Origin: Ensifer aridi | GTDB taxonomy: Bacteria > Pseudomonadota > Alphaproteobacteria > Rhizobiales > Rhizobiaceae | Assembly (NCBI RefSeq): GCF_002078505.1 | Contig: NZ_LUAV01000012.1 | Location: forward strand, 187,177-251,176 | Length of the DNA: 64,000 nucleotides | Direction: 5' to 3' | Shown: positions 1-8,046 of the stretch, piece after piece | How the letters are laid out: each line of letters starts with the position of its first letter | Numbering within the stretch: the stretch's first letter is position 1 | The notes under the pieces: generated by a model | Databases searched by the model: none | What the model was told of the DNA's origin: nothing | Seen by the model: the letters and a program-made list of their open reading frames with translations, nothing else | Program-made: the position numbers and the translations under genes

Positions 1-67
1 TCCGAGGTTGCCGCGGCGGCAGGGGCGAGCGGCTAAAGAGCGAAGTAGAGGATCCGGAGCCGCCTAT

Positions 68-111
68 CCCTCCCCCTTGTGGGGAGGGTGGCCCGCAGGG
101 CCGGGAGGGGT
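68..111. repeat. RIME-like intergenic palindrome
   Basis: A C-rich/G-rich palindrome (CCCTCCCCC-ttgt-GGGGAGGG) is followed by a second one (GGCCCGCAGGGCC) just before the carnitine dehydrogenase start. Related units recur near 1.68, 3.0, 3.2, 19.7, 29.15 and 43.05 kb. RIME-type mosaic elements are well known between rhizobial genes; I assign it by pattern only. Confidence 0.6.
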
Positions 112-142
112 TCCCACGGTACAACGGGATGGAGAGGGGAGA

Positions 143-1633
143 ATGACCACCATCACCAAGGCCGCCTGCATCGGCGGCGGCGTCATCGGCGGGGCCTGGG
201 CGGCGCGCTTCGCGCTTGCCGGCATAGACGTCAACATCTTCGATCCGCATCCGGAAGCCGAGCGGATCATCGGCGAGGTCATGGCCAATGCGGAGCGCGC
301 CTATGGCATGCTGACCATGGCGCCGCTGCCGCCGCGCGGAAAATTCATCTTCTGCAAGAGCATCGAGGAAGCCGTCCAGGACGTTGACTGGATTCAGGAA
401 AGCGTGCCCGAACGATTGGCGCTGAAGCGCGGTGTGATCACCGAGATCGACGCGGCCGCCCGGCCCGACGCGCTCATCGGCTCGTCGACCTCGGGCCTCC
501 TGCCCTCCGACCTCCAGGCCGAGATGAAGCATCCCGAACGCATGTTCGTGGCGCATCCCTACAATCCGGTCTACCTGCTGCCGCTGGTCGAACTCGTCGG
601 CGGCAAGAAGACCGCGCCGGAGACGATCAAGCGCGCCGAGGAAGCAGTTGCCGAGATCGGCATGAAGGGCGTCGTCATCGCCAAGGAGATCGAGGCCTTT
701 GTCGGCGATCGCCTGCTCGAAGCGCTCTGGCGCGAGGCGTTGTGGCTGATCCAGGACGATATCTGCGATACCGAGACGCTCGATAATGTCATGCGCTATT
801 CGTTCGGCATGCGCTGGGCGCAGATGGGGCTCTTCGAGACCTATCGCATCGCTGGCGGCGAGGCCGGCATGCGGCACTTCTTGGCGCAGTTCGGCCCCTG
901 CCTCAAGTGGCCCTGGACCAAGTTCACCGACGTCGTCGACCTCGACGACGCGCTGGTCGAAAAGATCGGCGCGCAGTCGGACGCCCAGGCGGCCGGCCGC
1001 TCCATCCGCGAACTCGAACGCATCCGCGACGAGAACCTCGTCGGCATCATGCATGCGCTGAAGGCCAGTAATGGCGGTGAAGGCTGGGGCGCCGGCAAGC
1101 TGCTCGCCGATTTCGAGAAACGCCTCTGGGCGAAGGGCGGCAACCAGTCGAAAAGCTACGACGCTTCCGGGCCGCTGCGTCTCGTCGAGACAAAGGTCAA
1201 TGCCGCCTGGGTCGACTATAACGGTCACATGACCGAGCACCGCTACCTGCAACTCTTCGGCGACACCTCCGACGCGTTGCTCAGACTGATCGGCGTCAAC
1301 TTCGACTATGTCGAGGCCGGCCACAGCTACTACACCGTCGAGACGCATATCCGCCATCTCGGCGAGGCCAAGCTCGGCCAGGCGCTCTACACGACGCTGC
1401 AAGTTCTCGCCTCTGACCAGAAGCGCATCCACTTCTTCACGCGGATCCACGATGCTGGCTCCGATGACGTCATCGCTACTGCCGAGCAGATGATGCTGCA
1501 CGTTGATGCCGAGGCCGGCAAGTCCGTGCCAGCGCCGGCGGAGGTGCTGGCGAAGCTGAAGCCGATCGCCGACGGGCATGCGAAGCTCAACGTGCCGGAA
1601 GGTGCGGGGCGGCATGTGGGGCAGAAGCGGTGA
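143..1633 (+). CDS. lcdH: L-carnitine 3-dehydrogenase fused to a C-terminal hot-dog (betainyl-CoA) thioesterase
   Basis: A 496-residue fusion. Residues about 1-320 are a 3-hydroxyacyl-CoA-dehydrogenase-type NAD enzyme with a Rossmann GGGVIG motif at 11-16. They should oxidise L-carnitine to 3-dehydrocarnitine. Residues about 340-480 form a 4-hydroxybenzoyl-CoA-thioesterase-like hot-dog domain with the typical WVDYNGHM segment. In rhizobial carnitine catabolism this domain hydrolyses betainyl-CoA to glycine betaine after the beta-keto-acid cleavage enzyme, which would lie outside this window. The start at 143 follows GGAGAGGGGAGA. A longer in-frame ORF from position 8 runs through an intergenic repeat and is unlikely. 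The next genes encode matching acyl-CoA steps. The family call is firm; the substrate comes from family knowledge. Confidence 0.9.
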   Translation: MTTITKAACIGGGVIGGAWAARFALAGIDVNIFDPHPEAERIIGEVMANAERAYGMLTMAPLPPRGKFIFCKSIEEAVQDVDWIQESVPERLALKRGVITEIDAAARPDALIGSSTSGLLPSDLQAEMKHPERMFVAHPYNPVYLLPLVELVGGKKTAPETIKRAEEAVAEIGMKGVVIAKEIEAFVGDRLLEALWREALWLIQDDICDTETLDNVMRYSFGMRWAQMGLFETYRIAGGEAGMRHFLAQFGPCLKWPWTKFTDVVDLDDALVEKIGAQSDAQAAGRSIRELERIRDENLVGIMHALKASNGGEGWGAGKLLADFEKRLWAKGGNQSKSYDASGPLRLVETKVNAAWVDYNGHMTEHRYLQLFGDTSDALLRLIGVNFDYVEAGHSYYTVETHIRHLGEAKLGQALYTTLQVLASDQKRIHFFTRIHDAGSDDVIATAEQMMLHVDAEAGKSVPAPAEVLAKLKPIADGHAKLNVPEGAGRHVGQKR

Positions 1634-1652
1634 AGGGGATGACGGCGGGGCG

Positions 1653-1712
1653 ACGCCCTCATCCCGCTGCGGCATGTCCCCTCTCCCCGCGCGCGGGGAG
1701 AGGGTTAGTCCT
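1653..1712. repeat. RIME-like intergenic palindrome
   Basis: The unit reads CCCTCATCCCGCTGCGG followed by a perfect palindrome CCTCTCCCCGCGC/GCGCGGGGAGAGG. The same two-part structure, inverted, is seen at 43046-43092. It sits in the gap between lcdH and the acyl-CoA dehydrogenase and may act as a transcript-stabilising or attenuating hairpin (inference). Confidence 0.65.
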
Positions 1713-1819
1713 CGGGTTAAACTCGAGGAGAGGGACAACCCCGATACGCAGCCGCCAGCGGACCGATGAGGAGCGATCCGCAAGGCGAATGCAGCGGATC
1801 AAAATTACGAGGGAGAACA

Positions 1820-2980
1820 ATGAATTTCGCACTGACCGAAGAACAGCAGATGATCGTCGACACGGTCCGCAGCTTCGTCGAAACCGAAATCTATCCGCAT
1901 GAAAACGAAGTGGAGCGCACCGGCGTCGTGCCGCGCGAGCTGGGCCTCGAGATCGCCCGCAAATGCAAGGAACTCGGCTTCTTCGCCTGCAACTTTCCCG
2001 AGGAAGTCGGCGGCGCGGGGCTCGATCACCTGACCTTCACCCTGGTCGAGCGCGAGCTCGGGCGCGGTTCGATGGGGCTCACCGTCTTCTTCGGCCGCCC
2101 CTCCGGCATTCTGATGGCCTGCAATGAGGAGCAGCGCGAGCGGTACCTCTTGCCGGCGGTCCGGGGCGACAAGTTCGACGCGCTCGCCATGACTGAGCCG
2201 GACGCCGGCTCCGATGTCCGCGGCATGAAATGCTTCGCGAGGCAGGACGGCGACGACTGGGTCGTCAATGGCACGAAGCACTTCATCAGCCACGCCGACA
2301 TCGCCGATTTCGTCATTGTGTTCATCGCTACCGGCGAGGAGCAGACGCCACGCGGGCCGAAGAAGAAGATCACCTGCTTCCTGGTCGACCGCGGCACGCC
2401 CGGCTTCGAAATCCGCGAAGGCTACAATTCCGTCTCGCATCGCGGCTACAAGAACTGCATCCTGACCTTCGACGACTGCCGGCTCCCCTCCTCGCAGATC
2501 CTCGGCGAACTGCACAAGGGCTTTGATCTCGCCAATGACTGGCTCTACGCAACACGGCTGACGGTCGCCGCCACCTCCGTCGGCCGCGCCCGCCGCGCCT
2601 TCGATTATGCCCTTTCCTATGCGGCCGAGCGCAAGCAGTTCGGCAAGCCGATCGGCGCCAACCAGGGCGTCTCCTTCAAGCTCGCCGACATGATCACCGA
2701 GATCGACGCCGCCGATCTTCTGACGCTATCCGCCGCCTGGCGGCTCGACCAGGGTCTGCCCTCGAACCGCGAGATCGCCTCGGCAAAGGTCTTTGCCACA
2801 GAAATGCTTGCCCGCGTTACCGACGAGGCGATCCAGATCTATGGCGGCATGGGGCTCATGGATGACCTGCCGCTCGCCCGCTTCTGGCGCGACGCCCGCG
2901 TCGAGCGCATCTGGGACGGCACCTCGGAAATCCAGCGGCACATCATCAGCCGCGACCTGCTGCGGCCGCTGGGGGCTTGA
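1820..2980 (+). CDS. acyl-CoA dehydrogenase family protein (candidate gamma-butyrobetainyl/crotonobetainyl-CoA dehydrogenase)
   Basis: 386 residues, the usual length for a soluble FAD-dependent acyl-CoA dehydrogenase. The flavin-region motif MTEPDAGSDVRG and the C-terminal signature YGGMGLMDDLPLARFWRD are present. At the position that normally carries the catalytic Glu (IYEGT in medium-chain enzymes) this protein has Asp366 in IWDGTSEIQ. The start at 1820 follows GAGGGAGAACA; an in-frame ATG at 1766 lacks a good ribosome site. Lying between lcdH and a CaiD homologue, it may oxidise gamma-butyrobetainyl-CoA to crotonobetainyl-CoA, or act like CaiA in reverse. That role is inferred from neighbours; the family assignment is secure. 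Confidence 0.88.
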   Translation: MNFALTEEQQMIVDTVRSFVETEIYPHENEVERTGVVPRELGLEIARKCKELGFFACNFPEEVGGAGLDHLTFTLVERELGRGSMGLTVFFGRPSGILMACNEEQRERYLLPAVRGDKFDALAMTEPDAGSDVRGMKCFARQDGDDWVVNGTKHFISHADIADFVIVFIATGEEQTPRGPKKKITCFLVDRGTPGFEIREGYNSVSHRGYKNCILTFDDCRLPSSQILGELHKGFDLANDWLYATRLTVAATSVGRARRAFDYALSYAAERKQFGKPIGANQGVSFKLADMITEIDAADLLTLSAAWRLDQGLPSNREIASAKVFATEMLARVTDEAIQIYGGMGLMDDLPLARFWRDARVERIWDGTSEIQRHIISRDLLRPLGA

Positions 2981-3005
2981 ACGATGGGCGAACTTCCGCA
3001 AATTA

Positions 3006-3050
3006 CCCCCCTCTGCCCTGCCGGGCATCTTCCCCACAAGGGGGGAGATC
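3006..3050 (+). repeat. RIME-like element, left arm of an inverted pair
   Basis: Reads CCCCCTCTGCCCTGCCGGGC and onward to CCCCACAAGGGGGGAGAT. It is nearly the reverse complement of 3169-3212, so the two arms face each other across about 118 bp between the acyl-CoA dehydrogenase and the CoA synthetase genes. Confidence 0.7.
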
Positions 3051-3168
3051 GGCAAGACGCAGCCGCCCAGCTTCCTTTTCAGAGAACCGTCTCGACCGCC
3101 CGCCGTACATCGAGAATATTCCAGCGCTCCTCGGCGGTCGCTGACGGGCAAGGACAGCGCCCCAACCA

Positions 3169-3212
3169 ATCTCCCCCCTTGTGGGGGAGATGCCCGGCAG
3201 GGCAGAGGGGGG
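3169..3212 (-). repeat. RIME-like element, right arm of an inverted pair
   Basis: Reads ATCTCCCCCCTTGTGGGGGA followed by GATGCCCGGCAGGGCAGAGG, the inverted partner of 3006-3050. It ends about 47 bp before the start of the downstream synthetase gene. Confidence 0.7.
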
Positions 3213-3258
3213 TGCGCTGCGGATGGCGCCCCCCCGGCGCACTCAACGGGGGCGCGGC

Positions 3259-5322
3259 ATGACCACCCCTCCCCGTTCCCACGATCGCCTGATCCGCCCC
3301 CGCTCGATCGCCGTTTTTGGCGGCAAGGAGGCGCGGCGCGTCATCGAGCAATGCGACAAGATGGGCTTTGCCGGCACGATCTGGCCGGTCCACCCCCGCG
3401 AAGAAGAAATCCTCGGCCGCCGCTGCTACCGCTCGGTCGCGGACCTGCCGGAAGCGCCGGATGCCTCCTTCGTCGGCGTCAACCGGGCGCTTACCATCGA
3501 GATCATCCGCGACCTCGCCGCGCGCGGCGCCGGCGGTGCCGTCTGTTACGCTTCCGGCTTTCGCGAGGCGGCAAACGAGCTTGCCGACGGCAACGACCTG
3601 CAGGAAGCGCTGGTCGCCGCCGCCGGCGACATGCCGATCGTCGGGCCAAATTGCTACGGCTTCATCAACATGCTGGATGGCGCGCTGCTCTGGCCGGACC
3701 AGCATGGCATGTTGCGGGTGGAGCGTGGCGTCGCGGTGCTCACGCAATCCTCCAACATTGCCTGCAACATCTCCATGCAGAAGCGCGGCCTTCCCCTCGC
3801 CTATGTCATGACCGCCGGCAACCAGGCGCAGACCGGACTTTCCGATATCGCTTGCGCGGTGCTCGAGGACCCGCGCGTCACCGCCGTCGGCCTTCACATT
3901 GAAGGCTTTGACAGCATCGAGGCGTTGGAGCGGCTCGCAACCCGCGCGCGCGAACTGCGCAAACCAGTCGTGACGCTGAAGGTCGGCAAGTCGGAGGCCG
4001 CGCAAGCCGCGACCGTCTCCCACACCGCCTCTCTCGCCGGCAATGACCGCGTCTCCTCGGCCCTGCTCGCCCGACTTGGCATCGGCCGCGTTGATACGCT
4101 GCCGGAGCTTCTCGAAACCTTGAAGCTTCTGCATCTTCATGGTCCCCTCCCCAACGCCGACATCTCCTCAATGAGCTGTTCCGGTGGTGAAGCCTCGCTG
4201 ATGGCGGACGCCGGCGTCCGGCGCAGCGTCAACTTCCGCCCGCTCAAGGAAGAACAACGCCGGCCGCTTCGCGAAAGTCTCGGCGAGATGGTGACCATCG
4301 CCAATCCGCTCGACTATCACACCTTCGTCTGGGGCAATCGGGAGAAGCAGACGGCCGCCTTCGCCGCGATGATGCGGGGCGGCTATGCGTTGAACCTGAT
4401 CGTGCTCGATTTCCCACGGCTCGACCGCTGCGATGCCGCCGACTGGGTGACGACCTGCGAAGCGGTGATCGACGCGGCGGACGCGACCGGCGCGGTTGCC
4501 GGCATCGTCGCAAGCCTTGGCGAGAACATGCCGGAGGAAACCGCGCTTTCCCTGATGGCGGCAGGCGTAGTGCCCTTCTTCGGCATCGATGAGGCGCTCG
4601 CCGCCGCCGAGACCGCGGCAGCAATCGGTGCGTCCTGGGCAAGGGCGGCTGCGCCTCCCCTGCTTCAGGTCCGCCCGGATACCGGAGACGCTGTCACGCT
4701 GACCGAGGCGGAAGCGAAGAGTGAGCTATCCGCCTCGGGCATAGCCGTTCCCAACGGCATCACCGCCGCTACGGCGGAACAAGCAGCCGATGCGGCCGAA
4801 ACCCTCGGTTTCCCGGTCGTGCTCAAGGGCCTGGGTGTCGCCCACAAGACCGAGGCCGGTGCGGTCAAGCTTAATCTCGCAAGTCGCGACGAGGTACTCG
4901 CCGCGGCCCAGGGCATGGCCTCAGTCGCCTCCGGCTATCTCGTCGAAAAGATGATTGCCAAGCCTGTCGCCGAGCTGATCGTCGGGGCAATGCGCGATCC
5001 CGTCGCAGGCCCGGTGCTGACCATCGGCGCCGGCGGAATTCTCGTCGAGCTGCTGGAAGACTCCGCAATACTGACGCTGCCGACGACCGAAGAGGCGATC
5101 GGCGAGGCAATCGCGGGCCTCAAGAGTCACAAACTACTGGATGGCTATCGCGGCGGTCCAAAGGGAGATGTCGCCGCCTTGATAAGGACTGTCGCTGCCG
5201 TGGCATCCTATGTCGTTGCAAACGCTTCCAAACTCGAAGAACTCGATATCAATCCTATAATGGTGTTGCCGGAGGGCCAGGGAGCCGTTGCCGCCGATGC
5301 CTTGATCCGCCGGAGGAAATGA
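3259..5322 (+). CDS. ADP-forming acyl-CoA synthetase-like ligase (CoA-binding plus ATP-grasp)
   Basis: 687 residues. The N-terminal CoA-binding Rossmann domain (RSIAVFGGKEARRV near residue 15) is followed by succinyl-CoA-synthetase-like domains. These hold the conserved loop VSHTASLAGND, where family members carry the phosphorylated His. A C-terminal ATP-grasp domain has VVLKGLGVAHKTEAGAV. This is the fused alpha-beta architecture of ADP-forming acyl/acetyl-CoA synthetases. The gene ends at the next gene's start region (TGA 5320-5322), so the two are probably translated together. In context it could activate carnitine, crotonobetaine or gamma-butyrobetaine to the CoA ester, replacing CaiC. 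I prefer the start at 3259; a longer in-frame ORF begins inside the repeat at 3181. Confidence 0.85.
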   Translation: MTTPPRSHDRLIRPRSIAVFGGKEARRVIEQCDKMGFAGTIWPVHPREEEILGRRCYRSVADLPEAPDASFVGVNRALTIEIIRDLAARGAGGAVCYASGFREAANELADGNDLQEALVAAAGDMPIVGPNCYGFINMLDGALLWPDQHGMLRVERGVAVLTQSSNIACNISMQKRGLPLAYVMTAGNQAQTGLSDIACAVLEDPRVTAVGLHIEGFDSIEALERLATRARELRKPVVTLKVGKSEAAQAATVSHTASLAGNDRVSSALLARLGIGRVDTLPELLETLKLLHLHGPLPNADISSMSCSGGEASLMADAGVRRSVNFRPLKEEQRRPLRESLGEMVTIANPLDYHTFVWGNREKQTAAFAAMMRGGYALNLIVLDFPRLDRCDAADWVTTCEAVIDAADATGAVAGIVASLGENMPEETALSLMAAGVVPFFGIDEALAAAETAAAIGASWARAAAPPLLQVRPDTGDAVTLTEAEAKSELSASGIAVPNGITAATAEQAADAAETLGFPVVLKGLGVAHKTEAGAVKLNLASRDEVLAAAQGMASVASGYLVEKMIAKPVAELIVGAMRDPVAGPVLTIGAGGILVELLEDSAILTLPTTEEAIGEAIAGLKSHKLLDGYRGGPKGDVAALIRTVAAVASYVVANASKLEELDINPIMVLPEGQGAVAADALIRRRK

Positions 5323-5327
5323 CGCCT

Positions 5328-6110
5328 ATGACCGGACCGATCCTCACCCGCCGCGAAGGCGGCATACTTGAAGTCACGATCGACCGGCCGAAGGCCAACG
5401 CCATCGACCTGAAGACCAGCCGGGTCATGGGCGAAATCTTCCGCAATTTCCGCGACGATCCCGAACTCAGGGTCGCAATCATCACTGGCGCCGGCGAAAA
5501 GTTCTTCTGCCCCGGTTGGGATCTGAAGGCGGCGGCGGAGGGCGATCCCGTCGATGGCGATTACGGCGTCGGCGGCTTCGGTGGCATGCAGGAGCTGCGC
5601 GACCTCAACAAGCCGATCATCGCGGCCGTCAACGGCATCTGTTGCGGCGGCGGCCTCGAAATCGCGCTTTCGACCGACATCATACTTGCCGCCGAGCATG
5701 CGACTTTCGCGCTTCCGGAAATACGATCGGGCACGCTTGCCGATGCTGCCTCGGTCAAACTGCCGAAACGCATCCCTTATCATATCGCCATGGACATGCT
5801 TCTCACCGGTCGCTGGCTCGACGTCGTCGAGGCGAACCGCTGGGGTTTCGTAAATGAGATCCTGCCGGCCGGACGGCTGATGGAGCGGGCCTGGGAACTC
5901 GCCCGCCTCCTCGAAAGCGGACCCCCGCTCGTCTATGCTGCGATCAAGGAAGTGGTGCGCGAGGCCGAAGGCCGCGACTTCCAGACGACGATGAACAAGA
6001 TCACCCGCCGGCAGTTCAGGACGGTCGACACCCTCTATTCGAGCGAAGACCAGTTGGAGGGCGCTCGCGCCTTTGCCGAAAAGCGCGACCCGGCCTGGAA
6101 GGGACGTTGA
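5328..6110 (+). CDS. caiD: crotonobetainyl-CoA hydratase (carnitinyl-CoA dehydratase)
   Basis: A 260-residue crotonase-fold enzyme very close to Escherichia coli CaiD in remembered sequence: the N-terminal DRPKANAID, the oxyanion segment RVAIITGAGEKFF, WDLKAAAEG, and the C-terminal FAEKRDPAWKGR all match. Both catalytic acids of the crotonase family are kept (GGGLEIAL and ALPEIRSG). It should interconvert crotonobetainyl-CoA and L-carnitinyl-CoA. GGAGGA at 5312-5317 is well placed for ATG 5328; the overlapping ATG at 5319 is too close. It is the last gene of the cassette. The family and likely substrate are well supported. Confidence 0.9.
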   Translation: MTGPILTRREGGILEVTIDRPKANAIDLKTSRVMGEIFRNFRDDPELRVAIITGAGEKFFCPGWDLKAAAEGDPVDGDYGVGGFGGMQELRDLNKPIIAAVNGICCGGGLEIALSTDIILAAEHATFALPEIRSGTLADAASVKLPKRIPYHIAMDMLLTGRWLDVVEANRWGFVNEILPAGRLMERAWELARLLESGPPLVYAAIKEVVREAEGRDFQTTMNKITRRQFRTVDTLYSSEDQLEGARAFAEKRDPAWKGR

Positions 6111-6212
6111 ATTACGCGGGCCTCTACGGCCGCGACAAGATCTGGAGCCGGCTGGCCCGGCATTCTAACGTGGCACGCCGCGGATGCCGCTGCGCGCGGA
6201 GAGCTCGACCTC

Positions 6213-6286
6213 CCATAAGGAAGACTTATGGCAAAGATTTGTGATTTAGGGCGTTACAAGCCTCATCCAAGCAGCTAGCCTTATGG
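6213..6286. promoter_or_regulatory. inverted-repeat operator candidate with an extra half-site
   Basis: The 344 bp gap after caiD (6111-6454) holds no gene. It contains a perfect inverted repeat CCATAAG-gaaga-CTTATGG (6213-6231), which also fits the T-N11-A pattern of LysR operators. A third half-site CTTATGG lies at 6280-6286. The position upstream of a transporter operon suggests promoter control; the binding protein is unknown. Confidence 0.5.
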
Positions 6287-6454
6287 ATGAAGATGGTGGG
6301 AGCGCCCCCGGAACCGGAGAAGGAGGTCAGGATAGGCAAAAATCATGGCGGGGCACCAAGCCCCGGGGCCGGAGCCATCGCATCGATGGCAAAACGCGAG
6401 TACTCTACCAATCACAACGAACGGCGAATGCCGAGGAAAGAAGGGAACAGGGGA

Positions 6455-8044
6455 ATGAGCGATTACAAAGACTATCTGGCACGGCAGGTCATGCTGGGCA
6501 AAATGAACCGGCGTGAGTTTCTTGGGCGCGCGGCAGCTTTCGGCATCGCCGCATCGACGGCAAACACGCTTTTCGCGACCAGCGCGGCTGCACAGGAGCC
6601 GAAGCGTGGCGGTCACCTGAAGCTCGGTCTCGAAGGTGCAGCGGCAACCGACTCGAAAGACCCGGCCAAGGCGCTTTCGCAGTTCATGTTCGTCGTCGGC
6701 CGCAACTGGGGCGACATGCTTGTCGAAAGCCATCCGACGACCGGGGCGCCCGTGCCGGCGCTCGCCGAATCCTGGGAACCCTCCGCAGACGCGGCAACCT
6801 GGACCTTCACGATCCGCAAGGGCGTCAAGTTCCACGACGGCAAGGAACTGACGGTCGACGACGTCATCAAGACGCTGCAACGGCATACCGATGACAAGTC
6901 GGAGTCAGGCGCGCTCGGCGTGATGAAGTCGATCAAGGAAATCAAGGCGGATGGCAACAAGCTCGTTCTGACGCTGACGGAAGGCAATGCCGACCTGCCG
7001 CTGCTGCTCACCGACTACCACCTCATCATCCAGCCGAATGGCGGTCTCGACAATCCCGATGCGATGATCGGCACCGGTCCCTACAAGGTGACGAGTTTCG
7101 AACCTGGCGTGCGCGCCACCTTCGAAAAGAATCCCGACGACTGGCGCACGGACCGCGGTTATGTGGATACGATCGAACTGATCGCGATGAACGACGCAAC
7201 GGCGCGTATCGCCGCCCTTTCATCCGGCCAGGTGCACTATATCAACCGCGTCGACCCGAAGACGGTCAGTCTTCTGAAGCGCGCTCCGACCGTCGAAATC
7301 CTCAACACATCCGGCCGCGGTCACTACGTCTTCATCATGCATTGCAACACCGCGCCGTTCGACAACAACGACCTGCGCATGGCGTTGAAACTGGCGATGG
7401 ATCGCGAAACCATGGTCCAGCGCATCCTCGGCGGCTACGGCAAGGTCGGCAACGATTTCCCAATCAACGACACCTATGCACTCTTCCCGGAAGGGATCGA
7501 GCAGCGGGCCTATGATCCGGACAAGGCCGCCTTCCACTACAAGAAGTCGGGCCACAGCGGTCCGGTTCTGCTGCGCACCTCCGACGTCGCCTTCCCGGGC
7601 GCGGTGGATGCAGCCGTTCTCTATCAGGAGAGCGCGAAGAAGGCGGGTATCGAGATCGAGGTCAAGCGCGAGCCGGGCGATGGCTACTGGACGAATGTCT
7701 GGAACGTTCAGCCGTTCTGCACCTCCTACTGGGGGGGCCGTCCGACCCAGGACCAGATGTACTCGACGGCTTATCTGTCCAACGCCGACTGGAACGACAC
7801 TCGCTTCCAGCGTGAGGACTTCGACAAGCTTCTGCTCGAGGCGCGCTCCGAACTGGATGAGGCCAAGCGCAAGGACATGTACCGCACCATGGCGATGATG
7901 GTGCGCGATGAAGGCGGTCTGATCCTGCCGATGTTCAACGACTTCGTGAACGCAGCCACCAAGCAGGTGAAGGGTTACGTTCACGACATCGGCAACGACA
8001 TGTCGAACGGCTATGTCGCGACCCGGGTGTGGCTGGACGCCTGA
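6455..8044 (+). CDS. Tat-exported ABC transporter substrate-binding protein, family 5 (peptide/opine type), copy 1
   Basis: 529 residues of the SBP_bac_5 (DppA/OppA) family. The N-terminus carries a twin-arginine signal, NRREFLGRAAAFG with RR at 19-20, and probable cleavage after AAA at 44-46, so the protein is folded before export to the periplasm. The start at 6455 follows GGAACAGGGGA; upstream in-frame sequence to 6287 is intergenic. It is followed 2 bp later by its permease gene. A second copy of the same length lies at 12610-14199, with long identical stretches such as LLLTDYHLIIQP. The ligand is unknown; the linked CocE/NonD hydrolase suggests an amide, ester or peptide-like compound. 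Confidence 0.9.
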   Translation: MSDYKDYLARQVMLGKMNRREFLGRAAAFGIAASTANTLFATSAAAQEPKRGGHLKLGLEGAAATDSKDPAKALSQFMFVVGRNWGDMLVESHPTTGAPVPALAESWEPSADAATWTFTIRKGVKFHDGKELTVDDVIKTLQRHTDDKSESGALGVMKSIKEIKADGNKLVLTLTEGNADLPLLLTDYHLIIQPNGGLDNPDAMIGTGPYKVTSFEPGVRATFEKNPDDWRTDRGYVDTIELIAMNDATARIAALSSGQVHYINRVDPKTVSLLKRAPTVEILNTSGRGHYVFIMHCNTAPFDNNDLRMALKLAMDRETMVQRILGGYGKVGNDFPINDTYALFPEGIEQRAYDPDKAAFHYKKSGHSGPVLLRTSDVAFPGAVDAAVLYQESAKKAGIEIEVKREPGDGYWTNVWNVQPFCTSYWGGRPTQDQMYSTAYLSNADWNDTRFQREDFDKLLLEARSELDEAKRKDMYRTMAMMVRDEGGLILPMFNDFVNAATKQVKGYVHDIGNDMSNGYVATRVWLDA

Positions 8045-8046
8045 CG

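Noticed and set aside
8..142. N-terminal extension of the carnitine dehydrogenase
   Set aside because: It reads through a RIME-like repeat, while ATG 143 has a good ribosome site and family-typical start.
3005..3250. Insertion sequence between the acyl-CoA dehydrogenase and CoA synthetase genes
   Set aside because: Inverted arms are present, but there is no transposase ORF or target duplication, and the arms match RIME-like units found elsewhere in the window.
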